A stretch of DNA of 64,000 nt, taken from positions 806,001 to 870,000 of the forward strand of contig NZ_CP017077.1 of the NCBI RefSeq assembly GCF_001742225.1. Reading direction: 5' to 3'. Positions 39,311 to 48,411 of this stretch are shown piece after piece (position 1 is the first letter of the stretch; each line of letters opens with the position of its first letter). The position numbers and the translations under genes are program-made. The notes beneath the pieces were generated by a model. The model saw nothing but the letters and a program-made list of their open reading frames with translations, did not search any database and was not told the origin of the DNA. This stretch comes from Novosphingobium resinovorum. GTDB taxonomy: Bacteria; Pseudomonadota; Alphaproteobacteria; Sphingomonadales; Sphingomonadaceae.

Positions 39311-41296
39311 ATGATATCGACACGGCATCGGTTGCTTCTTGCCAGCACTGCAACGCTCGTGGCGTTGGCCGGAACCTCAAAAGCAGAGGTCTTGCCCCGG
39401 CAACCGTCCGTCGAGGCACACCGAAAGCCCGTCCTGAAGATCGACGGGCTGCGTTTCCACGATCTCGATGGCGACGGAAAGCTGACTCCCTACGAGGATT
39501 GGCGCCTCTCGCCCGAAAAACGGGCCGACGATCTCGTCGCCCGCATGACGCTCGCGGAAAAGGCCGGGACGATGATGCACGGCACCTTGCCCGGCGCCGG
39601 TGGCGCGCTCGGCCGGTCGGACAGCGGCTATGATCTGGACCGCGCTGCCGCGATGATCCGCGAACGGCACGTCACCAGCATGATCACCCGCCTGGTGCTA
39701 CCGCCCGCAAGGATGGCGGCGCAGGACAACGCCGTGCAGGAACTCGCAGAAGCGACGCGCCTTGGCGTCCCGGTGACGATCAGTTCCGATCCGCGCAATC
39801 ATTTCCAGAATGTCGTCGGAGCCAGCGAGAACGCCGCGGGCACCACCCAGTGGCCCGAGACGCTCGGCCTCGCCGCATTGCGCGACCCGGCGCTGGTCGA
39901 ACGCTTCGCGACCATCGTGCGTTCGGAGTACCGCGCGGTTGGTATCCATCAGGCGCTCTCGCCGCAACTCGACATCGCGACCGAGCCGCGTTGGTCGCGC
40001 ATCACCGGGACCTTCGGCTCCGATCCGGCGCTGACGAGCACGTTAGGCGCGGCCTATGTGCGCGGCTTCCAGGGTGGCGCTCACGGCCTTGCCAACGACG
40101 GGGTGATGACCGTGGTGAAGCACTGGGTCGGCTACGGCGCATCGATCGATGGGCTGGACGGGCACAATTCCTACGGTCGCTTTGCCCGCGTCGGCGACAA
40201 GCTGAACTTGCACGTCCAGGCCTTTCACGGAGCGCTCGATGCCGGAGCAAGCGCTGTGATGCCTGCCTACACGACCCTTCCCGGCGCGATCGTTGATGGC
40301 CAGCCCGTCGAGCCGGTCAGCGCCGGCTACAGCAAGGTACTGCTGACCAACCTGCTGCGCGGCAAGCTCGGCTACAAAGGGATCATCCTCAGTGACTGGG
40401 CGATCACGCTTGACTGCGACACGCGCTGTAGCGCGCCGAACAAGGACGCGCCGCAAAGGCCCGAGGACATTTCCACTGCCTGGGGCGTCGAAGACCTCAG
40501 CGTCGAAGATCGCTACGCGCTGGGCGTCACAGCTGGGATCGACCAGTTCGGCGGCACCGATGCGGTCGAGCCGCTGCTGGCAGCAGTGCGCAACGGCAAG
40601 ATCACTGAGGCGCGTATCGACCAGTCGGTGCGACGTATCCTGATCTCCAAGTTCCAGCTCGGCCTGTTCGAGAATGCCTACGTTGATCCGGCGGGGGCCG
40701 GGACAGTGGTCGGTGCCGCGCGGCCCGAAGCGGAAGCAACGCAGCGAGCGGCGCAGGTTCTGCTGCAGAACCATGGCCTCATCCCGATCCTAACCAAGCG
40801 CAAGGTGTGGCTGCTCGGGATGTCGGCGCAAGCCGCACAGGCCGCCGGGCTGGAAGTGGTGGGCGATCCTGCAGAGGCGGACTTCGCCGTCATCCGTGCG
40901 GACACCGCGCACGAGATGCTGCACCCCTATCACTTCTTCGGTAGTCGCCAGCACGAAGGCCGCCTCGACTACCGCGACGGCGATGCCGCCTACGAAGCTC
41001 TGAAGCGGGCAACGGCGGCGGGTACACCCACGCTGTTCTCGATCTTCATGGACCGTCCGGCCATCCTGACCAACGTGCAGGACAAGGCTGCGGCAATTCT
41101 GGTCAACTTCGGCGCCAGTGACGCCGCGGTACTTGATGTCGCGCTCGGCAAGGCAACTGCGCGTGGACGGCTGCCATTCGAACTGCCACGGTCGATGGCC
41201 GCCGTCGAAGCACAGGATCCTGCGTTGCCGGATGACAGTGTCCGGCCGCTCTACCCCTACGGAAGCGGCATCATCACCAGGCCCCTCTCACGCTGA
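39311..41296 (+). CDS. Secreted GH3 beta-glucosidase
   Basis: A 661-residue glycoside hydrolase family 3 protein. The signal peptide (LLLASTATLVALAGTSKAE) implies export. An EF-hand-like DLDGDGKLTPYEDW (51-64) precedes the catalytic (alpha/beta)8 domain, where KHW (270-272) and the nucleophile Asp362 in GIILSDWA are in place. The second alpha/beta domain runs from about 475 (AAQVLLQNHGLIPI) to the end, and there is no C-terminal FnIII domain, which makes it short for GH3. It probably removes glucose from O-glucosides in the periplasm, complementing the C-glycoside route. It lies between the receptor and the gallate lower pathway. Confidence 0.9.
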   Translation: MISTRHRLLLASTATLVALAGTSKAEVLPRQPSVEAHRKPVLKIDGLRFHDLDGDGKLTPYEDWRLSPEKRADDLVARMTLAEKAGTMMHGTLPGAGGALGRSDSGYDLDRAAAMIRERHVTSMITRLVLPPARMAAQDNAVQELAEATRLGVPVTISSDPRNHFQNVVGASENAAGTTQWPETLGLAALRDPALVERFATIVRSEYRAVGIHQALSPQLDIATEPRWSRITGTFGSDPALTSTLGAAYVRGFQGGAHGLANDGVMTVVKHWVGYGASIDGLDGHNSYGRFARVGDKLNLHVQAFHGALDAGASAVMPAYTTLPGAIVDGQPVEPVSAGYSKVLLTNLLRGKLGYKGIILSDWAITLDCDTRCSAPNKDAPQRPEDISTAWGVEDLSVEDRYALGVTAGIDQFGGTDAVEPLLAAVRNGKITEARIDQSVRRILISKFQLGLFENAYVDPAGAGTVVGAARPEAEATQRAAQVLLQNHGLIPILTKRKVWLLGMSAQAAQAAGLEVVGDPAEADFAVIRADTAHEMLHPYHFFGSRQHEGRLDYRDGDAAYEALKRATAAGTPTLFSIFMDRPAILTNVQDKAAAILVNFGASDAAVLDVALGKATARGRLPFELPRSMAAVEAQDPALPDDSVRPLYPYGSGIITRPLSR

Positions 41297-41310
41297 CGGC
41301 GTGGGGGGGA

Positions 41311-42432
41311 TCAGCCGAAAACGACCCCATCCATCAGCTTGCGCGCCGTGCGCAGCAATGCGGCGCTGGTGACCGCGCCATTGTCGTCGGTTTCAAGCAC
41401 GCAGGTCATCTCGCCGGTCGGGTGTTCGACTGAGAGGGTCTTGCGCGTGCCTGCAGGAACGTGCGCGACTTCGGCAGCAGGCGATCCTTCGAGCAGGCAG
41501 GCCGTCGCCACCGATACCGCACCCAGCACGCCAATGGTGGCATGGGCGCGATGGGGAATGAAGCTGCGCACCGTCACTGCCCCGCCGTTCTTCGGCGGCG
41601 CGACGAGCATCATCTTGGGCACCGACTTGTCGGTAACGTCGCTCAGGTTCATCCGCTCACCCACGGCCAGCCGGATCGCCTCTATCCGCGCCTTCAATTC
41701 GGTATCGGCATCCAGCGTCTCACGGTCTTCATAGCCGGTGACGCCCACGTCCTCGGCCTTGAACACCACGCAGGGCATGCCGTTGTCGATCAAGGTGACC
41801 GGCACCCCGGTCACTACATCGACCGCATTGCCGGTAGGCAGCAGCGCTCCGCATGAGGACCCCGCGGTGTCGCGAAATTCCAGCGGCACCGGGGCATGAG
41901 TGCCCGGAACGCCGTCAATCGCGGCATCACCTGCATAGGTCACGACACCGCCGGGCGTCTGCACCGTGGCCACCGCGACCTGCCCGGTGTTCTCCATATA
42001 GATCGCCACCCGCGTCTCATCGCCGGTCGCGGCCACAAGGCCGCGCTCGATCGCGAAGGGACCGATCCCGGCAAGGATATTGCCGCAGTTCTGCGCATCG
42101 GTGACGAGGGCCTTGTCGACGAAGACCTGCAGGAACAGGTAATCGACGTCGATCCCTTCGCGTGCGGATTTCGCCACGACGGCGACTTTGCTGGTCAGCG
42201 GATCGGCGCCGCCCATGCCGTCAATCTCGCGCGGATCGGGCGACCCCATGACGCCCAGCAGAAAGGCATCGCGCGCCGCCGTGGCGGCAGGCAGATCGTC
42301 CTTCAGGAAGTAGCCACCCTTGGACGTTCCGCCGCGCATCCACATACACGGAGCGCTGCCAAAAAACTTTGTGCCGGCCCTTCCGGGCCCAGAACCGGTT
42401 CCCACTTCTGCTGAAGGGTCCGGGTCAGACAT
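41311..42432 (-). CDS. galD: 4-Oxalomesaconate tautomerase (PrpF family)
   Basis: A 373-residue member of the PrpF isomerase family, matching GalD/Lig[21 protein letters not shown] near residue 29 is the family N-terminal signature with the catalytic Cys region. [16 protein letters not shown] and [20 protein letters not shown] follow, then [20 protein letters not shown] near the end. It converts the product of gallate dioxygenase between its keto and enol forms for hydration. Its start lies inside the last codons of the aldolase gene (8-base overlap), so the two are translated together. The stop is 15 bases from the GH3 stop on the other strand. Confidence 0.9.
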   Translation of the reverse strand: MSDPDPSAEVGTGSGPGRAGTKFFGSAPCMWMRGGTSKGGYFLKDDLPAATAARDAFLLGVMGSPDPREIDGMGGADPLTSKVAVVAKSAREGIDVDYLFLQVFVDKALVTDAQNCGNILAGIGPFAIERGLVAATGDETRVAIYMENTGQVAVATVQTPGGVVTYAGDAAIDGVPGTHAPVPLEFRDTAGSSCGALLPTGNAVDVVTGVPVTLIDNGMPCVVFKAEDVGVTGYEDRETLDADTELKARIEAIRLAVGERMNLSDVTDKSVPKMMLVAPPKNGGAVTVRSFIPHRAHATIGVLGAVSVATACLLEGSPAAEVAHVPAGTRKTLSVEHPTGEMTCVLETDDNGAVTSAALLRTARKLMDGVVFG

Positions 42433-43099
42433 ACCTCAGCCCTTCCTTCTCCAGACGCTCACGCATCTTGTACATATCCAGGCCAAGGACGCCATTCGCC
42501 AGCTTCTCACGCTTTTCGCCTTCGTTGGCTTCGCGGGCCTGCGCGGCGGCAAGCACTTGGGCGGCTTTCTCGCGCGGGACCACGCAGACGCCGTCGTCGT
42601 CAGCGACGATCACGTCGCCCGCCTGCACGGCGGCATTGGCGCAGACCACCGGAACGTTGACCGAACCCAGCGTGTTCTTGACGGTGCCCTGCGCATAGAC
42701 TGCCTTGGACCAGACGGGGAAGTTCATCTCCGTCAGATCGCGCACATCGCGCACACCCGCGTCGATGATCAGGCCACGGCAACCGCGCGCCTGCGCACTG
42801 GTGGCCAGAAGATCGCCGAAGTAGCCATCTTCGCAAGGGCTGGTCGGGGCGAGCAGCAGGATATCGCCGTCCTTGAGCTGTTCGATAGCCACATGGACCA
42901 TCCAGTTGTCGCCCGGCGCCGCGCTGATCGTCACTGCAGAGCCTGCAATCCGCGCCCCGCTGTAAATCGGGCGCATATAGCTGGCGAGCAGGCCGGTGCG
43001 GCCCTGCGCTTCATGGACGGTGGCAACGCCGCACTTGGCGAGACCGTCGATCACGGCCGGGTCGGCGCGCTCGATGTTCTGGACGACGATACCACTCAT
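42425..43099 (-). CDS. ligK: 4-Hydroxy-4-methyl-2-oxoglutarate/4-carboxy-4-hydroxy-2-oxoadipate aldolase
   Basis: A 224-residue RraA-type class II pyruvate aldolase (LigK/GalC/ProA family). The pattern [68 protein letters not shown] and the metal-site [12 protein letters not shown] match the family over its full length. It splits 4-carboxy-4-hydroxy-2-oxoadipate into pyruvate and oxaloacetate, the last step of gallate and protocatechuate 4,5-cleavage. ATG 43099 is chosen because AGGAG lies eight bases before it; a GTG nine bases earlier is less well spaced. It diverges from a LysR gene. Confidence 0.9.
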   Translation of the reverse strand: MSGIVVQNIERADPAVIDGLAKCGVATVHEAQGRTGLLASYMRPIYSGARIAGSAVTISAAPGDNWMVHVAIEQLKDGDILLLAPTSPCEDGYFGDLLATSAQARGCRGLIIDAGVRDVRDLTEMNFPVWSKAVYAQGTVKNTLGSVNVPVVCANAAVQAGDVIVADDDGVCVVPREKAAQVLAAAQAREANEGEKREKLANGVLGLDMYKMRERLEKEGLRYV

Positions 43100-43197
43100 G
43101 ACATGCACTCCTAGTTTTGTCCCGAGATGGCGAAAGCGCTGCCGAACCGGAAAGAGAACTTTGGAAAGTGCGATAGGATTTGGCTAAGAGTGGCTGC

Positions 43198-44361
43198 ATG
43201 GACATCTGGAGTCTGAACCTTCGGCACCTTCATGCGGTGGAACGAATTGCCGGTCTGGGATCGGTCAATGCCGCTGCGAGCGCCGTCAACCTCAGCCAGC
43301 CCGCGATAACACAAGCGCTGAGGAGGCTGGAGGACATGCTGGGCCTGCCCCTGTTCGAGCGGCGCCATGACGGAATGATCCCGACGCGCGCGGGCGAGAT
43401 CCTCAGCCCCCGCATCGCCGCTGCGCTGACGCATGTACGCAGTCCGCATGTCACGATGTCACGAATGCGGGCAATGCTGGCCGTGGCAGAGACGGGCAGT
43501 TACACCAGCGCGAGCCAGGCGACGGGGCTGTCCGTGCCCTCCATCCACCGCGCGGTAGGCGATCTGGCGCTTGCGCTGCGCCGAGCGCTAGTCAGCCGCC
43601 GGGGCAAGTTTGCGATCACCACCGATGCGGGCAATCAACTGGCGCGCGAATTTCGGCTGGCCCAAGTCGAACTGGAAACGGGACTGTCCGAAGTCATGGC
43701 CCTGCGCGGGCATGAGACGCGGCGCATTGCCATCGGCGCCATGCCGCTATCACGCGCGCGCATCCTGCCCGCCGCCGTCGCCCGCTTTCTGGCGCGCAGG
43801 CCGCAGGTCCGGCTCACCATCGTCGAAGGATCGCGCGCCGAGCTTGTCGAGCCGCTGCGCAGCGGCGTGATCGACGTCATGGTCGGCGCCCTGCGCGAAC
43901 CGCTGACCGAGCCTGACCTCGCCCAACATCGCCTGTTCGATGACGTTCCGGCATTCTATGCGCGGCACGGCCATCCCTTGGCGGGTACATCGCCCGCCGG
44001 TGCGGACATGGCACGGTTTCCTTTCACACTGGCCCCGCCCGGAACCCCGTTGCGTGAAAGTTTCGAAGGTTATTTCACCGACCTTGGCCTGCCCTTGCCG
44101 CCGGTTCCGATCGAGTCGGGGTCCGTGATGATGATCCGACAGGTACTGATGGGCACGGACTTCATCGCCCTGCTGTCCCCCGATCAGGTGTCGGTGGAAG
44201 TCGAAGCCGAATGGCTGCGCCCCCTCGCCCGCCTGCCCGAACGCTTCGCCCGTACAATCGGCATGACGACCCGCGCATCGCTGCTTCCCACTGAGGTCCA
44301 GTCGGAATTCTTCGCCGATCTCAAAGCGGCGGCGCGCGAATGCGGCATCACGCAAAATTAG
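43198..44361 (+). CDS. LysR-family regulator with two HTH domains (second)
   Basis: A 387-residue LysR regulator with the same tandem layout as the one at 21745. HTH 1 (LRHLHAVERIAGLGSVNAAA, QPAITQALRRLEDMLGLPLF) is followed at about 90-150 by HTH 2 (RMRAMLAVAETGSYTSASQA, VPSIHRAVGDLALALRRALV). The ligand-binding domain begins near RRIAIGAMPLSRARILPAAV. ATG 43198 is preferred; a TTG at 43180 would add six residues. It diverges from the aldolase-tautomerase operon and precedes the DUF1932 and hydratase genes, so it probably controls the lower gallate pathway. Confidence 0.87.
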   Translation: MDIWSLNLRHLHAVERIAGLGSVNAAASAVNLSQPAITQALRRLEDMLGLPLFERRHDGMIPTRAGEILSPRIAAALTHVRSPHVTMSRMRAMLAVAETGSYTSASQATGLSVPSIHRAVGDLALALRRALVSRRGKFAITTDAGNQLAREFRLAQVELETGLSEVMALRGHETRRIAIGAMPLSRARILPAAVARFLARRPQVRLTIVEGSRAELVEPLRSGVIDVMVGALREPLTEPDLAQHRLFDDVPAFYARHGHPLAGTSPAGADMARFPFTLAPPGTPLRESFEGYFTDLGLPLPPVPIESGSVMMIRQVLMGTDFIALLSPDQVSVEVEAEWLRPLARLPERFARTIGMTTRASLLPTEVQSEFFADLKAAARECGITQN

Positions 44362-44428
44362 CACACGGTTATAGCCCTTCGCCAGTTCCGATTTGCTGCA
44401 CGAAAGACGCGCCGCCACCTAGAGCGGT

Positions 44429-45286
44429 ATGAGAGGAACAATAGCCCTGATCGGCTTCGGAGAGGCCGGATCGACATTCGCCCGCGCCGCTGCATGGGGA
44501 TCGCAGGCCGCAGCCTTCGACAAGGCCGCCGCCCGTCGCGCCGTGATCGACGAACTGGGCGTGACGTCCTGCGACGGCGCGGCGCAGGCGCTCTCAGGCG
44601 CCGCTCTCGTCCTGTCGCTGGTCCCTGCCGATCAGGCGCTGAATGTCGCCCGCGAATGCGCCGGGCTTATCGCACCCGAAGCCCTGTTCTGCGACATGAA
44701 CTCCGTCGCCCCCGGCACCAAGCGAGAGGCCGCCAGCGCCTTTGCGGAGGCTGGCAAACGTTATGTCGACGTCGCCGTGATGGCTCCGGTCAACCCGGCG
44801 CACATGGCTGTGCCGCTCAACATTTCCGGGCCTGACGCGGCGGAGGCGGAAAGCCTTGTGCGCGAAGCGGGCTTCACCAGAACCGCTGTCGTCGGCGATG
44901 CGATTGGCCGTGCTTCCGCCATCAAGCTGGTGCGTTCGGTCATGGTGAAAGGCGTGGAAGCACTCACCGCCGAGATGATGCTGGCCGCCCATGCGGAAGG
45001 GGTGGCCGATGCGGTCCTCGCCTCGCTCGATGCCAGCGAGAAGACGAATTCCTGGCCGGAACGCGCCGATTACAACCTTGATCGCATGCTGATCCATGGA
45101 CGACGCCGCGCTGCGGAGATGGCCGAGGCCGCGCAGATGCTGCGCGATCTGGGGATCGACCCGCTCATGACTAACAACACGGTCGCCCGCCAGCAGGCGC
45201 TTGGCGATCTTGCAATCGAACCACTACCGCAGGGCTTCACCGCAAAGCTCGCGGCAATTACTGCCATATCCAAGGGAGAAAGCTGA
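44429..45286 (+). CDS. NAD-binding 6PGDH-like dehydrogenase with DUF1932 domain
   Basis: A 285-residue protein. The Rossmann fold is at the N-terminus (IALIGFGEAGSTFARAAAWG) and the C-terminal part matches DUF1932 (PF09130; RTAVVGDAIGRASAIKLVRS, then VMVKGVEALTAEMMLAAH). The family is related to 6-phosphogluconate and 3-hydroxyisobutyrate dehydrogenases, with the conserved Lys in AIKLVRS. Genes of this type are often found in ring-cleavage clusters of sphingomonads, but no step of the gallate route clearly needs it. It ends three bases before the hydratase ATG, so they form one unit. Confidence 0.85.
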   Translation: MRGTIALIGFGEAGSTFARAAAWGSQAAAFDKAAARRAVIDELGVTSCDGAAQALSGAALVLSLVPADQALNVARECAGLIAPEALFCDMNSVAPGTKREAASAFAEAGKRYVDVAVMAPVNPAHMAVPLNISGPDAAEAESLVREAGFTRTAVVGDAIGRASAIKLVRSVMVKGVEALTAEMMLAAHAEGVADAVLASLDASEKTNSWPERADYNLDRMLIHGRRRAAEMAEAAQMLRDLGIDPLMTNNTVARQQALGDLAIEPLPQGFTAKLAAITAISKGES

Positions 45287-45289
45287 GCC

Positions 45290-46315
45290 ATGTCGCTCGT
45301 TATCGACTGTCACGGTCACTACACGGTGCTGCCCAAGGCGCACGACGCCTGGCGCGAGGCCCAGATCACCGCGTTCAAGGCTGGAGAACCAATCCCCGCC
45401 TACCCCGAAATTTCCGACGCGGAAATTCGGGAGACGATCGAGCAGAACCAGCTGAAGCTCATCAAGGAACGCGGCGCCGACCTGACGATCTTCAGCCCCC
45501 GCGCCTCGGCCATGGCGCACCATGTCGGCGATCAGGCGATTTCCGAGGAGTGGGCCTTTCACTGCAACAACCTGATTGCCCGGGTGGTCGCGATGTTCCC
45601 CGAGACGTTCGTGGGCGTCTGCATGCTGCCCCAGTCCCCCAAGGCAGACCTAACGGCTTCGATCAAGGAACTGCGCCGCTGCGTGGAGGAACTGGGCTTC
45701 ATTGGCTGCAACCTCAACCCCGATCCGGGCGGCGGCCATTTCGAGCACCCGCCGCTGACCGACGAATACTGGTTCCCGATCTACGAGGTCATGTCAGAAC
45801 TGGACGTGCCCGCGATGATCCACGTTTCGGGTTCGTGCAATCCGGCGATGCACGCCACCGGCGGCTTCTACATCGCGGCGGACACGGTGGCGTTCATGCA
45901 GTTAATGCAAGGCGACCTCTTCGCGAAATTCCCGAAGCTGCGCTTCATCATACCGCACGGCGGCGGCGCGGTGCCTTATCACTGGGGCCGGTATCGCGGG
46001 CTGGCCGACATGCTGAAGAAGCCCAGCCTCGACGAATACATTATGAACAACGTGTTCTTCGACACCTGCGTCTATCACCAGCCCGGCATCGACCTGCTGG
46101 CCGACGTGATCGCCAACAAGAACATCCTGTTCGGCTCGGAGATGGTCGGCGCGGTGCGCGGGATCGATCCGCAGACCGGGCATTACTTCGACGACACCAA
46201 GCGCTATGTAGATGCGCTGGACATCTCGGATAAAGAGCGCCACGCGATCTTCGAGGGCAACACCCGCAAGGTCTTCCCGCGCCTTGACACCAAACTTATA
46301 GAACGCGGGCTATAA
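45290..46315 (+). CDS. ligJ: 4-Oxalomesaconate hydratase (LigJ, amidohydrolase family)
   Basis: A 341-residue amidohydrolase-2-type metalloenzyme, the size of LigJ. The HxH metal motif is His8 and His10 (DCHGHYTVLP); other ligand segments are AMIHVSGSCNP and FIIPHGGGAVPYHWGRY, with FGSEMVGAVRG near the end. It adds water to 4-oxalomesaconate or its tautomer to give 4-carboxy-4-hydroxy-2-oxoadipate, the substrate of the aldolase encoded at 42425. AGGGAGAAAG precedes the ATG at 45290. A hairpin at 46331-46386 probably ends the transcript. Confidence 0.92.
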   Translation: MSLVIDCHGHYTVLPKAHDAWREAQITAFKAGEPIPAYPEISDAEIRETIEQNQLKLIKERGADLTIFSPRASAMAHHVGDQAISEEWAFHCNNLIARVVAMFPETFVGVCMLPQSPKADLTASIKELRRCVEELGFIGCNLNPDPGGGHFEHPPLTDEYWFPIYEVMSELDVPAMIHVSGSCNPAMHATGGFYIAADTVAFMQLMQGDLFAKFPKLRFIIPHGGGAVPYHWGRYRGLADMLKKPSLDEYIMNNVFFDTCVYHQPGIDLLADVIANKNILFGSEMVGAVRGIDPQTGHYFDDTKRYVDALDISDKERHAIFEGNTRKVFPRLDTKLIERGL

Positions 46316-46330
46316 TCCAAAGATACCCTG

Positions 46331-46391
46331 CCGACACAAGCCGACGTTTAGACGCTGATTTTCGCCGCCTAGGTGCGGCTTGTCGGATTTT
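46331..46391 (+). terminator. Candidate terminator after ligJ
   Basis: CCGACACAAGCCG (46331-46343) pairs with CGGCTTGTCGG (46376-46386) apart from a small bulge, with a 32-base loop that holds a smaller stem, followed by ATTTTC. Confidence 0.5.
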
Positions 46392-47007
46392 CACAATCTT
46401 GATGCCAAAGACTAACAGATTTCGATTATTCCGGTTATCAGTGGGCAATTGTGGATACTGTCGGTTGGTCCGCTACCCCGGCCTAAGAGTTCGCTCTCGT
46501 AAAAACGAAACTACGGTACGGATAAAAACTGGCCGGTAGTCGATTGTGCGGTCCAGGGCGAGGTAACAGGGGTAGCTGACACTGACTTAGAGGCGGCCGC
46601 CGCTAGCAGACGACCAGAGCCGGTCGCTCATATCAGTCGGTGAACGCCTTGTCCTGACGGAAGCTGTCATAGGGCATCTCGCGTGGTGTCGAAGAAGTTA
46701 GCTTCATCGCGAAAGAACAGTGTCCACAGTCGAGCTCGGTGGTTGAGCGGCGGCCGGCGCTTAAGTCGGCTGACCGACGAACAGAACGCCTTGGACTTCC
46801 TCGCATGTGCCGAGCGGCCAAGAGGTCGCCAGCCGTGCCGAGTTTTTGTCAGTTCTGTTTCCGCTTGCCGATCAGTGCGTCGATAATGATCGAGCTGAAA
46901 TTCAAGAGCGCCATCATTCCGCTCACGCGCATCAATCGGCAGACGGGCGCGCCCTATGTCCGCCCGAGGGCCGTGACTGTCTGCAATGACCAGCAGGTTG
47001 CGACCGC
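46392..47007. other. Non-coding junction between catabolic island and IS91 relic
   Basis: About 600 bases with no supportable gene on either strand. Frames here lack ribosome-binding sites and family resemblance. The segment looks like scrambled remnants left by insertions and marks the right edge of the catabolic island. Confidence 0.5.
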
Positions 47008-47430
47008 GTCGAGCAGGGCGAAGGACGCAAGGACCGCAACGCCATGCTCTCATCGCACCTGCTGGACTTGCTCCGTCAATGGTGGCGCGAAGGCAAGCGG
47101 CGCAGAGTGATGCTACCTCATGGCTGGCTGTTCCCCGGCCGCAGCGGCACGGATCCGGTCTCGGCTCGCCAGTTGCACCGCGACGTGCGAGAAGCAGCCG
47201 AGCGCGCCGAGATCCACAAGCGGGTAAGCCCGCATACACTGCGCCACTCATTTGCCACTCACCTGCTCGAGCAAGGCGTCGATATCCGGGTCATCCAGAT
47301 GCTGCTGGGACACGTGAACATCAACACGACCGGCATCTATACCCAGGTCTCGAGCAAGACGATGCGGGCGGTGGCCAGCCCGCTCGACCAGATCGTGGCC
47401 GTGATGGAAGGCAGGGCACCTCCCGGTTGA
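47008..47430 (+). pseudogene. Tyrosine recombinase, C-terminal fragment (IS91-associated type)
   Basis: The frame is recognisable from [14 protein letters not shown] at 47008 to TGA 47430, but the N-terminal half including the SAM-like core-binding domain is gone. The C-terminal catalytic motifs are intact: [20 protein letters not shown] (His and Arg), [19 protein letters not shown] (His and the Tyr nucleophile). The fragment belongs to the recombinases normally encoded beside IS91-type transposases, and one follows at once. Not expected to be active. Confidence 0.85.
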
Positions 47431-47434
47431 GCCG

Positions 47435-47896
47435 GTGCGCACCTCACTCGAGGTCGCCGATATCTTCCGGAGCAGCGGGCCGGCCTATCGCGCGGCCCAT
47501 GCCGGGCACCTCAGCCTCGGCCAGCTCAAGGTCATGACGGCCATCGAGAACTGCCGTACCGCCGCGCTGGGCGGTGACGTCGAGGCCTGCGACGACTGCG
47601 GGCACTGGCGGGTCGCCTACAACTCGTGCCGCAACCGACACTGCCCCAAGTGCCAAGGCGCCGCCGCGCGCACCTAGCTGGCCGCGCGCGGGGCCGACCT
47701 GTTGCCAGGCGGCTACTTCCACGTCGTGTTCACCCTGCCTAACGAGATCGCAGACATCGCCTTCCAGAACAAGGCGGTGGTCTATGACCTGCTGTTCCGC
47801 ACAGCCGCGGACACGATGCTGATCATCGCCGCCGATCCCAAGCACCTTGGCGCGCGGATACCCGTCCGAACCACCCCAAAGCCGCTTTACCCATAG
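47435..47896 (+). pseudogene. IS91-family transposase, N-terminal remnant with nonsense codon
   Basis: The N-terminal zinc-binding domain is clear (AALGGDVEACDDCGHWRVAY, NSCRNRHCPKCQG). An in-frame TAG at 47675-47677 interrupts the frame. Reading beyond it restores the family sequence (LLPGGYFHVVFTLPNEIADI, AFQNKAVVYDLLFRTAADTM, IIAADPKHLGARI) until about 47860, where it degenerates and stops. The catalytic HUH region is missing. GTG at 47435 would be the start. Confidence 0.85.
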
Positions 47897-48411
47897 ACCA
47901 GCGCGTGGGGCCCGCGGGTTCCTGCACTGGAGGCTTTCGTACGCAAGCGCCCGAAACTCTTCACAAAAGTGGTCGCCAAACGGGTGATGACGTGTCGCCA
48001 TTATCTGCCGTTCGTATTGGCCGATAAGCTCGTGGCAGGGCTCCGTGTCGGTCAATTGGGATCGGCTGTTTTCTTCCAAAATGAGAAGAAAAAACCTTGC
48101 TTTGGGATGCCCCGGGGAACAAAATGTGTCCCAGCCGCTTTTGAAAAATTTTCTAAGCTGCTGAAAATGCTCGCTTTGGTGAGCAGCACCCGTGCGTACG
48201 GTGCATTAACAAACGGCCCTGGCCGTGCGTCCCTGCTTCGCAGCGGCTTTCCGCTGCGCCTGCCTCGTGCCGGCAGGCGCGCGGCGCCCCGAAGGGGCAT
48301 CTTCGTTCTTTTTCGGCATTTTGCCGAGCCTTTCATTTTTGAGGTGTGAGACTGCCGGCAATTACGGCATCATCACTGCGTGGCGGGCGTGCCTCTCGGT
48401 GAGGAACAACA
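47897..48411. other. Structured non-coding region with repeat family A, candidate mobilisation site
   Basis: No gene recognised in about 515 bases. Copy 2 of repeat family A is at 48070-48199. To its right are two small hairpins, GCAGCGG-CTTT-CCGCTGC near 48240 and GCCTGCC with GGCAGGC near 48265. A gene resembling mobilisation accessory proteins starts at 48412. The combination would suit an oriT, which is inference. Confidence 0.4.
48070..48199. repeat. Non-coding repeat family A, copy 2
   Basis: Matches 4194-4320 in blocks including AAAAAACCTTGCTT, ACAAAATGTGTCCCAGCCGC, CTAAGCTGCTGAAAAT and CGCTTTGGTGAGCAGCACCC, with the same spacing to within a few bases. Confidence 0.8.

Larger units (their letters stand above)
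47008..47896 (+). mobile_element. IS91-type element relic
   Basis: A truncated tyrosine recombinase followed by a broken IS91-type transposase, in the order found in complete sphingomonad and rhizobial IS91-like elements. Both genes are damaged, so the element is dead. Confidence 0.8.

Noticed and set aside
46633..47110. Overlapping frames in the junction before the IS91 relic
   Set aside because: Mutually overlapping frames on both strands, none with a start signal or family resemblance; best seen as insertion debris.
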